Shown in pieces: positions 1 to 14,500 of a stretch of 64,000 nucleotides of DNA (the stretch's first letter is position 1; the number at the start of each line of letters is the position of its first letter). The notes under the pieces were generated by a model, which was given only the letters and a program-made list of their open reading frames with translations, had not been told where the DNA came from and ran no database searches. A program made the position numbers and the translations under genes. This DNA comes from Neurospora intermedia (lineage: Eukaryota; Ascomycota; Sordariomycetes; Sordariales; Sordariaceae): positions 620,001 through 684,000 of the forward strand of contig BTPP01000012.1 of assembly GCA_037102815.1 (NCBI GenBank), in the 5' to 3' direction.

Positions 1-2544
1 GGCAGAAGTGAAAAAGAAAGATAATCCTTCACCATCTGATAACCCAGTCACGGCAAGTAGAGAACATAATCTTGCAGTTTTTGCCCATTGGATGCCTAAC
101 CTACCTACCTGGGGTTTTGTGCTCTAACGCCTCGCATCGTGCTTGCCATCCTTCATCCTCAAAGTTGCTCCTTCCCTTTCACGCCCCCGTATCAGCTAAC
201 AGTACAACCTCTCCAATGCTTCAAGGGCTGGTGAATTCATGATCTTCAGGGGATTGTCAGTCCGGGTTCCCGGGACTCTAGAGAGAGAGGAGAGGTGCCA
301 GCGAGGTTACCACACTAAGTCACCAGTCACCAGTCACAGAAAAAAAAGGAAAACTGGAATATCAGATATGAATCGCACTTGAAACCTCGCGCCATATCAA
401 AAGGAAACACAACCGCTTCTCGCACATACATCAGGGGAAGACTGCCGAAAATATGTCAGCAAAAAGGAAAGCGGAGCAAAAGACATACAACACCAGGGAT
501 TCGCTGGTCGTCACCGACCCAACTACTAGTCTGGCCCTCACTGGCTTATCTATGGGAGAGCGGACGGGATCCCGAGTTTTCCAGTGGGTATGGTCGTATG
601 TGTTGTTTAACGTTCAAACGGGGTATTATAAAGGGCAATTGCTACACTGGAATAGTCCTTGAATTTTAGGTCGGTCGGTGTCGCGCGTTGTTTGCCCGAC
701 CGGAAGAAGCGAGGGGGGACGCGGGAGACACTCAGCAATTACTGTCCACATGCTAGAGAAGCAGTCTCTATAACAAACAAAATAAAGCTTTGGCTACTTG
801 GTTTCTGTGTAATACGTTGCATTGGAATAATTGTGATAGAGAATGAAGTGAAATGTAATCCAAACACGAAGGGGGATGAAGGAAGATTGGACAGGAATGT
901 AAACATCGTCAGCGTTTACACTTTCCAACCGAATCGCAAACGGATAGCATCAAAAATAAATCTAAGTCGTGTTCTCGTCATTTGTTCCATATTATCGTGC
1001 GCAGCCTCCGATCCAACTCACCGATCTGTGCTTCACCAGACCCTTTCCAAACCCCACCAATTTAGGCCCGTAATATGTCGATGTTCGCAAACTATTATGA
1101 AACCCATCAAGCTGAAACGGAGAACTAGGCCCGGTGAAATTTTCATTTTTATCTTGACATATCGTGGCTTGTTGGAAAGAAGTGATTTGCCCGATTTTTC
1201 TGGTCGTCTCCCGATGCATCGCTGTCCCCAGTTGATGCCACAGGGTAGTAATCTTCGTCTCAACGCCTTCATCGGAGTCCAAATCGCTCGGGTTATCCGT
1301 CCACAGTGTGGAGTTTTTCGTTCTTCTGTGATTTTGCTTGCTTGGTATTTCCTGCTCCTTCCTGCTCATGCTCCTCCCCTCTCTTCCCCTGAGGCTCGCC
1401 TTTCCTTCTCGTCACACATGCAGGACGGACCCTCGCTTCTTGATGATCCTTCGCTAACCGAACACCGAACAATAGCATTCACCCTCTCTGGTCGGTCTGC
1501 CCGCTTGCAGTGATTTTGCCTTTACATCTTTTCTGTTACACGTCGATACCACGCAGATATGACCTCCGCGATAATCACTTATCAACATAGAGCAAAAAAA
1601 AAAAAAATTTTAAAAAAAAATAAGAACTGTAGTAGCATGGGAATAGGTAAATCCCTGTGCGCACCGCCTTACAACTCGCTGTCCCTATTGTTACAATTCT
1701 TGTAGCCCACCCCCACTTCCTAGAGGTAGCCATCGGTCGAAGCCCCGTGTAGCTACTATTCGATTTCCATTCACACCTAGCAAGGACTGTTGACGTCGGG
1801 AGAGCAAGAGACGGATCATATAGCAAAGCTAGAACTGTTGTGGGGATGATGGGTGGATGGGGATAGGGGCCCTGAGAACTCCATGCCGTCAGTGTAAGGT
1901 ACCTATCGGGAGAAGTTCTACCGAAGTGAGGAGTTGATCACGAGAAATGCGTGTTGTTCGCGAGACGGTTGACATTGAGCAACGTTTTCAGGTATGGTGT
2001 ATTCCTGATATCTAAGGTATCTAGGTAGGTTACAGAGTGATCTAAGGAAAAGAAGAGAGAAAGAACGCAACCAGTGGAAATGTTAAGCAGCGCGGAAGGA
2101 CAAGGAAACAAACAAGAAATAGGAAAGAAAGACAGCCACAAGAATTGAAATACACGACGTAATCTAGCCATCTGGAAATTTGAGCACATATCGGTACCCT
2201 TCTCCGTGCATCATTCTCTGTTTTCTTTGTCATGTAGAGGTAGATCGGACATAGCAGATAGAGAAAAAAAAGAAGAGAAAGAAATCCCCCCAAAATCGCA
2301 CCGGTTGCTAGGTAGGTATTCGAAGAAGCGCAATGAGTGTAACGGTCCGCGTGTCTGGCGCGTGGGCACCACGAAGTAAAGATCATTCATTGCCTGTCGA
2401 TGCTACGGGTCAGCACGGTGTAAAAATATGACCTGATCTGGATTTTGAACGTACCTGTTGCGAAAAAAAAGGTAGGTACTATACTGATCGCGGCTCCCAC
2501 ACACAAGTGATCACCGTAGCCAAATTTGCCCATGACCCCGTCCG
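1..2544. other. No supported gene; 3' flank of the HET gene
   Basis: This stretch has normal base composition. Short open frames exist on both strands, for example about 284 codons at 659-1513 (+) and about 125 codons at 992-1369 (-). None shows a recognisable domain, and they overlap each other on opposite strands, so I do not call them genes. A-rich runs occur near 1594-1620 and 2266-2277, and short TAGGTA-type motifs occur near 2026 and 2310. The right part should contain the original 3' flank and terminator of the HET gene that ends at 2693, but no clear signal was identified. Confidence 0.5.
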
Positions 2545-2692
2545 TCACTCAGCCCTGCCAAGACTAAAATCCCCTCCGGCTCGAAAGTGATGATTGCCAG
2601 ATGCAAGCCCTCGTAGCTGTAGGTATGTGTGTCGGCGCCGAGATAGGTGGTTGAGCCGGCTGCTGGGATAAAGCCTTTGACTATCTGTTAGG

Positions 2693-2918
2693 CTAGCATA
2701 GCTTGATTCTCCGTCGCAGACTGGGATCATCCCACGGTCGATCACCATCTTTACACGAAATTTCCAGGTTGGCCGACCCGACCGCGTAGTAGCAATCTTT
2801 AGCTTCCGTGTTCTCGTCCCGCGGAACCTGATCTAGAATAAGGAAATAGCAGCTACATGTACCCCCAAATTCTTTCTCCTGGATAGTAAGCAGGAGAAAG
2901 TCCCATTGCTCGGTAAAT
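2693..2918 (-). pseudogene. HET-domain gene, C-terminal piece cut off by transposon X
   Basis: This is the 3' end of the HET gene whose other parts lie about 27 kb to the right. On the minus strand the frame enters through the target duplication (2911-2918) and reads TEQWDFLLLTI..., then a Cys/Tyr-containing stretch ending in RRRIKLC and a TAG stop at 2693, roughly 73 codons. A WDFLLL-type segment late in a HET protein is familiar to me, though weaker evidence than the HET motifs themselves. The strongest support is positional: the duplicated 8 bp (CGGTAAAT) occurs here and at 30020-30027, and the coding frame is the same on both sides of X. The piece itself has no internal stop. It is now separated from its promoter and is probably not expressed as part of a HET protein. 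Confidence 0.75.
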
Positions 2919-2982
2919 GGCATTTACTCCGGCGGCACCAGCCATATGTTACAGCGGCCCCAATCCCTATACCGGCCCCAAT
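2919..2982 (+). repeat. Left 64-bp TIR of MULE X
   Basis: Identical over all 64 bases to the reverse complement of 29956-30019. It is GC-rich and free of RIP-type change although the transposon interior is AT-rich. The copy of the target duplication CGGTAAAT lies immediately outside it at 2911-2918. Confidence 0.95.
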
Positions 2983-4591
2983 ATTTCAATCCTTGGCACG
3001 TTATTTTAAGGTAAAATATCATTTACACAGTAAATTCCAGAGGATTACACCCACATAAAAAAATAACTACAATGCACAATAACATGGTTTTGTATAGAGA
3101 TTTCTATAGTATACAATATTCTCAACATCTATACTAGTATTATTGACTATAGAGAGGAATCTCGTAATACCTAGTATAGTATTTACAACGGTTGATTCGA
3201 TTCTTTAACCTTCCAGTTGGGTCTACTTATACGACTACTTCGTATAATTTTAAATATTAATAAGCCTACTTACACTTTCTCTCTCTTATATTTAACTATT
3301 TACTTAATTAGGGAGCTCGACTCTAGTACAGCTACTATAATAGAATCTAGTACTAACTCTAACTCTAGTACTAGTACTAGCGCTTAAAAGGGTATCTCTA
3401 GAAATAACCACTATCAATCTAACTCTAGCTACGGCTCTAGCTTTAGCTTTAGCTCTAACTTTGGCTCTAGCGTACGCTTTAGAGAGGGGGTTAGTTTTAG
3501 TAAGGGTAAGAATTCTAACTATAATTCCAATTCTAAAGAAGGACTATCGAATATTGGAAAGAGTTCAAAAGGTAGGAATCTTAGAAACGGGAATTCTAAA
3601 AGCAGGAGTACTATCGACTTTAGCTCTAACTCTAACTTTAATTCTATATCTAGTATAGTTATTTAAATACAATCTAATATTAGCTTTAATTTTAAATTAC
3701 TTTCAAATATTATACCTAATTCGCTATTATAATTAGAAATACTAGAACTAACCGGCTATTGTACATACTTACGTTTTATAACCTTATTAGTAGAGCTGGG
3801 AGTAAATTCGTTAATATTATTATCCTCCTAATAAGATAATCTATACTGTATATTAGGCTACAAGCGAGGGAGGTTATTGCAGTTAGTTTATTTAATAAGT
3901 TTAACCCTCTTCTTACTTCCTTTTAAATTAAGGGTCTTCTTTTACTTTAAATTTGCCGGGGTATTATTTCGGTTCTATTATAAATTAGCAGGTATATTAC
4001 TTTGTAATACTAGAGTCTTCTTTTACTTCCAATCTAAACTAATTTCTATTAGAAGGGAGTATTTATTAGGGATATCTTTAGTAGAGTTCTTAAGTCGGCC
4101 GCACTTCGTAATTGTAATACGAAGGTTTCTAAATCGAAGGTAAAAGTCATTAATATTCTATTTAAAAAAACTAATTAGTAATTATATATAGATATATAAA
4201 TAATATAGGCAGATAAGGGATGTACGAGTAGCACTTTAAAGTACTAGCGAAGGTATATATAACTAAACTTTAATAGCTTTTTAGTAGTTAACCGCTTAAA
4301 TATTTTATAGTAGTAAGGTAACCTATATTAAAGAGGGATACTATATTCCTCATTATAAAAAAGGAGAGGAGGAGGGTCTTTGTATACTTAGAAATATTTA
4401 CAGTTAATTATTTCTAATATAATATACGTAATTTATAAAGGAAGTTGGCCTAGATAAGAGCGGGCAATAAACTTATATTGCTGGCGGGTTTGGCTCTTTA
4501 CTAATCTCTCAATAAAAGTAGTCTTTTATTTATTAGCTATTTTAATAATAGCGGCGACTAATTTATAAATATTACTATTACTATTAAGAAG
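2983..4591 (-). pseudogene. Distal (C-terminal/3') part of the MULE X transposase region
   Basis: AT-rich, RIP-mutated DNA between the left TIR and retroelement A. By position and strand it continues the transposase coding region of 27979-29629. Minus-strand translation gives recognisable but stop-broken protein-like text near 3880-4590. Two tandem copies of a roughly 70-bp Lys/Asn-type unit lie near 3910-4050. The segment 3310-3660 is built of degenerate CTCTAG/CTCTAAC hexamers, which would encode a low-complexity tail. Nothing here is functional. Confidence 0.65.
3310..3660. repeat. Degenerate CTCTAG/CTTTAG hexamer array
   Basis: Repeated variants of CTCTAG, CTTTAG and CTCTAA run through this segment, with interruptions. 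RIP would have converted CA within the units to TA, which may explain part of the degeneracy. It lies in the distal part of the MULE, probably in its low-complexity coding tail. Confidence 0.6.
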
Positions 4592-4596
4592 GTAGC

Positions 4597-4853
4597 TATC
4601 ATAGCACGGCTGGACGGACTGCCGGAGCACTGGCCACTGGGCACTATAGTATATCGGATGGAATGAGGCTTATGTTCTTATCGATAGCTATCCGGATTGG
4701 GAAGGCGGCGACCGTCGGCAGAATATGGACTTATATATCTAATTCCGAATGCCTTCGTTCGACGAACTTCCCTTTCTTCTTTATACTTAATATTACTTTA
4801 ATTTGTAGCTTCTAATCTTGCAGTCGGATCTTTTGTAGAATTATACTTTTATA
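4597..4853 (+). repeat. 5' LTR of element A
   Basis: 257 bp, the same length as the copy at 27717-27973, with long matching blocks (for example around 4640-4760 against 27760-27880). Terminal TG...CA has become TA...TA-type ends through RIP-like change. Duplication GTAGC lies immediately upstream. Confidence 0.9.
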
Positions 4854-7800
4854 TAATATTAAATATCATTCTTTCCTTAATTGGGGACGGTATTAAATAT
4901 CCTAATTGACCCCGAACGATATTTAAACCCTAAGCAGTTACAATTTAAATAATAATACTCTTTACCTCTATTAATCCGAGATTATAGCGAAGGAAGTATA
5001 GTTAGGGAAGGTTAGCGGTAACGACGAGGTTAATACTATATAGCTAATTTCCTATATAAAATTGAAAACCCCTAATTAGCTTAAAGGAATTAAATAGTCC
5101 GCTAGGCCTTTAAATTAGTAGTAAAACAATTCCTTCTACTCTCCTACCGATTTTTAAATTAGAGCGGAGGATGAGGAGATAAATAATTTTATATATTATT
5201 ACGAATAAATAAAGTCCTTCCTTAAAGAAAACCTCAATTATAATTAAGGTTTGGATATAGGAGGTAATACCCCCCTAGAAGGGAATTACTCCCTAAACGT
5301 CGCAAAAAAGGCCCCTCTTTTCGTACTATAATAATTATAACTTTAGGGTAAATACTTAACCCTATCTAAGAAAGGAAAATCCGCTATACGAAGTCCCCGT
5401 TATCCTACGAAGTTGTATATAGTTAATTTTAACCTAATACCTTTACCGGATAAACGTTACTAACCTCTACTAATAGAAATTAGGCGGTAATCGCTAGCTA
5501 TATAGGATTTGCCTTAGCCCCCTCCTCTCGAAAATATTGTTATAGAACTATATAACGCAATTTCTATACTAGAAGAGAGATATAATATTTTTGTAGAAGA
5601 AATATACCTAATCGTATCGAATTTTAAGTATTACTATACCCTCTAAAAAATATATATTAATATAATAGAATAGTACGAAGTATTTAATAAATTCTATTAA
5701 ATAGCTAGTATCCTTATTTAGTACTTCCAATCCTTAACGGAGGTTGGAGAGGAGTCTATTATTATAAAAGCCTTAAGTAGCGAGGTTAATTCAACCTAAT
5801 TCGATTTAGCTTATTCTAAAGACCTTTAAATTATATAGTAGGAAGTTTATACCCGCGCCTTATTAATATACGCTTACACTAATCTTATTAACAACCTTAT
5901 TAAAATATTCGGAAAAGCGGATAATAATATTCGACAAATTAATATATAAGTAATATATTTTACCTAATAAGTGACGGAGGTTACTACCCGTACTAATAAT
6001 TACCTTACTAATAAATTAATTATATTGAAAGAGTAGAATTAATATTTCTAAAATACTATTATATCGATAATACGTTTAAATAGTATACCTACTATATAAA
6101 TCTAATAAGCCGTACAATTAGCCGGGGATATATATATTAATAAAAATTATACCGATAATAAGGGGAATTCCTCCCCTTTAGGGATAATTAAATATTAAGA
6201 AAATATAGAATAGAGAGACGATTTAACTAACAACGATATTAGTCGACTATTATAGCGATTTAAAGACCCCGAATATTAATAAAGTATAATATTGCTACTT
6301 AGTATTGAGAATTTAGTTCGCTAAATTAAAATATCCTAGTATAAATCTACTAAGGTCGAGGTATTTACCTTTAGTAATAATATTACCGATAAGGTTTTAT
6401 TTGAAGTATAGTACTTCTAAATAAAATATAAATTATACATCAATTCGGATTATTTTATTAACAAATACACTAGGATTAGGGAAGTAATAAGCCGCTTAAG
6501 GGGAATAGTAATTAATAGTATTCTCTTATACTTAAATAATATCTACCCCGACCCTATTAAATCGGTCGACGATCTCCTAATATATTTATAGTATAATTAT
6601 TACAATTATAATTCTACGGAGAAAATAGTATAAGAGTTTAAAGATTTGTAAATAAAAATAACGGACCGTTTTTAAAATTTTAAAGTAGTATTTATCTATT
6701 TAGTAGGATAAAATTATATTCTTAAAGAATTCTAGAAGTACGATTTCCGGTATAAGGTAATTAAGGCTCTAAAAGTAGTTAGCGAGATTATTTACTTTAA
6801 CTCCTATAAGATTTTTAATTAATACGTTCGGCTATTATAATTACTAGATAAGAGTAATTAGTTCGAAGTTAATAAGATTAAGAACCGAATTAAGTCTACT
6901 ATATATCTTCCTACTTCCCGAAGTTCAACCCCGAAGAATTAATATAGTAATCGATTAGTAAAAACTCCTATATTACAGCCAATAAATATTAATACCCCCA
7001 AATATTACCGTCCCTCTATAGAAGAAATAAAGAAGTTTAGGGCCGAGGGGAAGTACTTTTCTTACTATAAAACGGACTATATATTTAATTAATACCTAGA
7101 CAAATTTAAAATCGAATAGATTATTAAAGCCTAATTAACTACTATCGTCGATAAAATATAAAGACCTAAAATATTATTAGAAATTAGAAAGGAATTAGAG
7201 AATATTTAGAAGGAGGAATTAACCCTTATTAATAAAGAAGAGGAGGTATTCAATAGAGAAAATACTAATTCGGAAAATTAAATACCCTAAGAATAAATAA
7301 TTCCCTCCTAAGGGAAATATTTATTAATAATATTAATATCTAAATAGATTATAATAATTAAACCTACCCAAATTTTAACCTAAGGGATTATTTAGGAGGA
7401 AGGAAATTATTCTTAATTAATTGTACTATAATAAATAATAGATTATCTATTATAATACAACGTACGTTGGTAGATATAGGAATAGACGTATCTTTAATTA
7501 TAAATTAGTCCTTTATTAACAAACTATTAAAATATCTGAAGCTCCCTTCTTATAACGACTTCGAGCCTAGATTAATTATTTTATATAAAAAGGCTAAACC
7601 CAATACTATCCGGACGGCTTTAAAGGGATATCTTCGTATTAATAGAATTACTTATAAGGACTAATAGTTAATAGTACTACCCAATTTGAAAAGAAATATA
7701 ATTATCGGTAAAATATAAATAGTTAAGTACAATATACTACCTAATTATCGCCGAATAATATTAATATTCCTACTAAATATTATATTAGTATTAGACTTTA

Positions 7801-10800
7801 AAGATATCGAAGTAGGATAGATAGGCCTACTTATAACGGACCCTATATATTAGAGAGACGTTAACCGAAGAAAAGAATTAATAAATAAAAAGGATTAATA
7901 ATATAAAGCTAAAGAGGATTCGAAGAAACGTTAATTAATTTAAGCCCGTATTCTAGAATTAGAAGAAGCGTTAGAAAAATAGGAAGAAGTAGTTAGTAAA
8001 ACCGAGGTAGAATAGAAATTATTGGATTTTAATTAGCAATATATAAAATTTCAATTAAGGGCGAAAGGTATAGGGAAGGAGTTGTAATAAATAAAGAAGG
8101 AGTTTTAAAAAAAAGAAAGGCCCCCTAAAATAATAATAAAAGAAAATAACCTACTTAAATAACTCCCCCTCTATCTATATTAAAACGAGTAAGGCCCGTA
8201 TCGCTTCACCCGGGAATAGGGGTGGACGAAAACCCGACCCTTCGATTTAGTAGTAATTAATACAACTATTTTTTCCTACTATATTAAATATTATAAAACT
8301 AAGCTGGAATCTACAAGTTTATACGAAATTGAAGGATTAATCGAAGTAATAAAAGAGAAAAAAGAAATGTTATATTTTAATAATAATAAAGTACATTACC
8401 TAGTAATAGAGAAAGTACTAATTAAATATTATAGTAACGAAGAATTAGAAGTATTTAATAAAGTATAGTCCGATACGCTCCCTAAATATAAATTAAATAT
8501 AGATTATATAATTATATTAGAGGAAGGCTAATAAATAAAATAGTTAAATATTAATCTATTATACCGAATAATATTATAAGAATTCGAAGAGTATAGGCGG
8601 TATATTATTAAAAATTTATAAAAAGGTTTTATCGAAGCGAATTTAACGCCTTAGGCAATTCTAATATTATTTATACCGAAAGCAAATAGAGGCGGACTAC
8701 ACTTCTACGTAGACTATTAGAAATTAAATATTATTTTTAAGAAGGATAAATACCCCCTTCCTCTAATTAAAGAAATACTAGCCCGTATTAATTAGGCGAA
8801 GATCTTTATAAAGATCGATATACAGTAAGCCTTCTATTAAATTCGTATAACAGCCGGGTAGGAAGATTTAACAACCTTCCGAATTAATTTTAGAATTTAT
8901 AAATATAAAGTTCTCCTATTCGGATTATATAGAGGACCTTCTTCCTTCTAACGCTTTATTAACAATATATTAATAGGTTACTAAAACTTTTATAGCGCTT
9001 ATATCGACGATATTCTAATTTTCTCTAACAATTTAGAAGAGTATAGGGAATATATAAAGAAAATTCTATAGCGGTTGAAGAAGGCGGGCCTTTAAGCGGA
9101 TATTAAAAAGTACGAGTTCTATATTATAAAGATAAAATTCCTCGGATTTATTATAAATACCGATAGTATTGTAGTCGACCCCGAAAAGGTAGTAGTAATC
9201 TAATATTAGCTTTAATTAAAAAATTTAAAAGGAGTATAAGCGTTTTTAGGATTCTATAATTTCTATTACAAATTTATAAAGAATTTCAGGAGGTTAGTTC
9301 AGTTATTTATATTATTTACCCGAAAAGATAAAGCCTTCGAATAGATATTCGAATACTAATAGGCCTTTAATATTTTAAAGGAAGCTTTTACGAACGTTCT
9401 AGTACTAATATACTTTAATTATAATTAAGAAATAAGGTTAGAAACGGATATTTCGGACGGAGTATACGCTAGGGTATTATTCTAGAAGGTAGAAAGCGAT
9501 TAGTACCCAGTAGCTTTCTATTCCGAAATTATAGTACTAGTAGAATTGAATTACCCGGTATATAATAAAGAATTACTAGCGGTAATAAAAGGTATAAAGA
9601 TATAACGCCCAAAATTAAAAAGTAGACCCTTTACGGTAATAATAAACTATTAAGCGTTAGAATATTTCTCTACTAAGAGGCTATTAAATTTAAAATAGGC
9701 CGTATAAGTAGAATTACTATTAAAATATATATTTAAAATAATATATCAGCCGGGGAAGGATAATATAATAATAGACGCCTTATTTCGCAAAATAGAAGTC
9801 TTTAAAACGATATTATAAAAGAGAAATAATTAAAGGACTTTAAGGATTTTGAAATTATAAGCCAATTATTTCGTCTATATAAGGGATAAGGTAAATACGC
9901 CAACTACGGAGCTAAACGCAATCCTAGTAATAGCGGAGGAGGAGGATATTCCCCGGTTTTAGTTAATTAATAAACTATTAAAAGTTAACCGCAATAATAA
10001 ATCCCTAATTACCTACTATACTAAAGGAGACGACTACTTTAAAGTATAGGATAGATTACTCTTATAAAACTAAAAGTTAGTAGTACCCGAGGAAGGCTAA
10101 TTATAGATAGAACTAATAAAAGCCTATTATAATTTATTAATAACGGCCTATTCTAGGAGAAATAAAATAAGGAAGTTTTTAGTAAAGTAATATTAGTAGC
10201 TAAGTATAACTATAGATATAGATCGGTTCGTTAATAATTGTTGGATATATCGCTCATCGAAAGTACCCTATAATAAAATACCCGGCCTACTATACCTACA
10301 ACCTATCGAGGAGAATAGCCGGGCGTAGTATTCTATTATAATAGACTTTAAATTTATACCTAAAGAAGTAATTTATAGGTATAATAATTTATTAGTTATA
10401 ATCGACCGGCTAACAAAAGTATTATAGTATTACCCTTATTTTAATACTATAACCGTAAGGGATGTAGCTAAATTGTACTATAAAGGCCCTTACCGGATAT
10501 ATAGTCTACCCCGAAATATTATAAATAATTACAGTTTATAGTTTATCTATAAATTTATAAGAGAGTTGTCCGATATTTTAAGGATCGATTAGAAGTTGAA
10601 CTCATTCGGATACTTATAAATAGCGGGATAGGCCAAAATTATAAATTAATATATTAATTAACGATTAAGGCCCTACTTTAACTATAACCAAAATAATTGG
10701 GTAATAATAATACCGGCCTTAAATATAGTATAAGTAAGTCTATTGTACGATAATTTAAGAAGATTAATACCCTATAAGGTTTTCTTCGGGTTCCTTATAA

Positions 10801-11278
10801 ATATACTATTCAATTAGAACTAAAGGACTAAAGAAATAAAAGGCTACTTATAGCGAGAAGAAGCTTAAAAGCTATTAATAACTTTAAAAGACTATTACAA
10901 TTGGGTAAAGTAAACTATCGAAAAAGCTTAAGAATAATAAGTAAAATAAATTAACCGTTATTAACGTTTATTTAATTTTATAATAGGGGATAAAGTATTT
11001 ATTATTAAAAAAGGTTGGGCTACGGATTAGCCGAATAATAAGTTCAACTTCCTACTAATAAGAATCCTATATAAAATTGTAACTATAAAGGGTATTTTTT
11101 ATAAGTTAGATCTTTCCGAACGATAGCGAGGCAATTATATTTATTATACTAATCGTTTCCGTAAGGACCTAAGCAACCCGTTACTGGGCTAAATAAATAA
11201 GAATCTAGTAGGGGTAATAGTTAAAAACGACGATAATAAAAGAGAAGTCGAAGAATAGAAAGTGGAGGAGATCCTAAC
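4854..11278 (+). pseudogene. Element A internal region: gag-pol relic up to the site of element B
   Basis: AT-rich, CpA-poor fossil coding DNA. The first part should be gag, which I cannot read as a domain. The second half is recognisable Ty3/Gypsy pol on the plus strand: an RT entry block near 8690-8780, the YIDD box near 9000, RNase H text near 9420-9780, and integrase core text (IIDRLTK-like) near 10400. The segment ends in the start of a chromodomain-like block where element B has inserted. Many breaks; no protein can be made. Confidence 0.8.
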
Positions 11279-11536
11279 TATTATAGGGCTTGCTGCCTGT
11301 AGCGGGAGTAACTAGTAGTCTCGCTAATCCGAGTCCTAACCGGCCGGTAGCTAATATAATTAATTAGGTTGCTTGCCGCTGCAGTACTATAATAGCCCGT
11401 ACACGCGTACGTCCCTTGAAAAAGATAACTAACTATACCCGCCCAAAAGGCGCTCTTTTACCCTCTTTTCTTCTTCGTAGAACCTTATTAATTAATTAAG
11501 GCTAATATTTATACTAATTATACTATACCCCTTACA
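11279..11536 (+). repeat. 5' LTR of element B
   Basis: 258 bp, the same length as 26774-27031. It carries more C-to-T type erosion than its partner in most parts. Duplication CTAAC lies directly upstream. Confidence 0.9.
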
Positions 11537-14500
11537 TTAGGTTCTATTAACGTTTTTACTAACGGATATAATAGAATTTAGTAGTAGAATAGTAGAGCGG
11601 AAATTAAAGACGGTTAACAATTTATAACGTAATATTACGGTATTTATTAATTACTATAGTCGGACTTAATAATATAAACTTTAATAATATAGAAGAGTTC
11701 TATAACTCCCAAAGTAATAACTAATAAAATACTAATAGCGGTACCCTTAGTAATAGCCTTATAAAGAGCCTTATTAGAATATTAAACAGTAGTACCTCTT
11801 TCTATAATCGTATTAAATCCCTTCTCTTTAATTCTAATCCTAATCTTATCCTTACTCCGCATTTAGACTTCCTACTTACAAATACTTTAATTAGCCGAGC
11901 GGCGGGCTCTAACGCCCCCGCTTTAAGTACTTCTACTAACTAAAATAATAATTACAGTACTATTCTATATAAAAGAAAGCCTCTTAAACTCCCTAAATAG
12001 GATAAGCAGCCTTATATATTCCTCTTTTATTATAATAAATTTATTAAAGTATATAATACTAATATTAAAATCGGGCTTTATACCGATTACAACGCTATAT
12101 AATATAAAATTCTTAATACACTCCCCAATAATAAATAATTATAATTTAAAGGGTTTTAGACTAGCAAAACCGCCTATAGCGAAAAAGACCCTATAGCCTT
12201 ATTCAATTAGATTTAAATAATTTTCAATTCGTATTAGAATAGGGACATTACCCTTAACAAACTCTCTCGCCTTTATTAGAAGGACGGAGAACTATTCGTA
12301 ACCTTCCTCGCTACCTTCGATAATAAATTCCTAAAAGCCGGCGGTTACAATTAGGAAAGCCCGGCCAAACTAATATACCTCCGTCGTACAATTAATAAAA
12401 AATTCTATAATAAACTCTTTTTAATAGACCTTTTAAACGGCTATTATACGTACGTAGCCTAAATATAGTACTATACTACCGGTTATAAACGAATATTTAA
12501 ATTTAAAAAAGACTATTATAAATACTTTTATAATTAGCGGGGTTATTCTACTTAAAGTAGCGGCTTTTACCTCCCTGCGTCCTACGCTAATATTTTAAAG
12601 CCTAATAATTAATACTAATAATCTTCTACTCCGCCTTCAAATTTATTTAAAAATTATACTATAAATATTAATAGCGATACTATTATAAGAATTATTTGTA
12701 TTAGCGTATTTATTAAAGGTTGTAATAATCGAGGGCGAAACGGTTTAAACTTATCTACTTCCCCTAAATATACTAAGTAGGTTTTTAATAAAGAGCGCTA
12801 AAAATATAAGGATAATAATTTATATTTCTATTATAAAGTTTCTAATTATTGTATAAATAATTATCCCTACTTACTAGTAGTTCCCCCGAATAATAATATC
12901 CATATTTAAACTACTATTATAGAAATTCTTCTATTATTGGAAGAGAATAAAAAATTAAATTCTACCCTTAAATAGGGAAAAGAATAATTCCGGAGCGAAA
13001 TCGGGCCCCGAAGCCCTCGGAAGTATTAAGTAAAATAAAAGAATTTAAATCTAAATCGCAAATAGAAATAGAATTTATATTAATCCTACTTATTATTAAC
13101 GACCGTAATTTATTCTACACCCTTATTAATAAGGGTTACTAATATTATACTACAATTAGTAAGAAAGTTATCAAAAATTTTAATATTCCTATTATTTCTA
13201 TTAACCTTCGCTATATAAAGGGAACCTCTACTACTATAGAGGGAACTACTATTTAAAGGTTTACTTATTTTTTTATTAAGGTTAATAAGTATATATACTT
13301 AGTATATACGTATATTATTCCCCTCTTAAAATTTCCTATTATCCTAAATAAGCCGTAGCTAAAAATAATAAAGGTATATTCTATCCTTTACAAAAAAAGG
13401 ATATATTTAAGTATTACGGACTATTAAATCCCGTATATCGGAGGAGAATAAATACCGGATATAAACTTTATTAAGGATATTAAATCTATTACCTACGTAT
13501 TTACTACTACCTTTGTAGGCTATATCCGCCGCTTATAAAAAGAATTTAATAACAAAATAATTAAGGAAGCTATATATATAATTAATTTAAAGGATATAGA
13601 AAAGGTATTATAATTAAAGAAGGTTTATATTAAAGAATAATTTAAGAAAATAATTCCTCTGGTATATTACAACCTCCTTCCGTTATAAATAAAAGAGAAT
13701 ACTAATAAATAAAATCTCTATCGTCCTAATATTAATTATCGGATCGAAATTAAAAAAGGACCCGACGGTAAGGAACTTCCCCTACTTTTTAGCCTATTAT
13801 ATAGTATAACCTACAAAGAATTTCTTATTCTAAAGAAGATATTAAAGGATTTATTAAATAAAAAGTTTATTAGAATAAGTAGTTCTAAAGCGGACGCCCC
13901 TATATTATTCGTCTGGAAGCCGGGTAGTAGTTTCCGCTTCTACTATAACTACCGAACTTTAAATACTATTACTCAAACGGACCGGTATCCGTTACTACTT
14001 ATTAAAGAAACGTTCTATATTTTAAAGGGAGTAAAATAATATACTAAGGTTAATATCGTACAAACCTTCTACAAGATTCGTATAATTATAGGAGAGGAAT
14101 AGAAGATAGTATTTAAGATTCATTATAGTTTATTCGAATAGTTAGTTATCCCTTTCGGATTAACGGACATTCTAATAATATTTTAATAATATATTAACTT
14201 TATCCTATAAGAATATTTAAATAAATTCTATATAGCGTATATAAATAACGTCCTTATTTATACTTTAGGTTTTAAAATAGACTACAAAACTAAAGTCTGT
14301 TTTATACTATAGAAACTCTTAAATACTAAACTATACTTTAACCCAAATAAATATAAATTCGCTATTAAAAAGGTTAAATATTTCAAATTTATTATTTATA
14401 CTAGCGTCGGAATTTAGGCTAACCCTGAAAAGGTTAAGGCGATTTTTAAATAATTGCCTCCTACCTCCTAGAAAGGTATATATAACTTCTTTAAATTCGT

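Noticed and set aside
659-1513. 284-codon open frame on the plus strand
   Set aside because: No domain, poor complexity, and an overlapping open frame of similar plausibility on the other strand at 992-1369.
3877-4143. 88-codon hydrophobic plus-strand frame
   Set aside because: It is antisense to the eroded MULE gene; the hydrophobic residues come from AT-rich RIP-mutated sequence and a tandem repeat.
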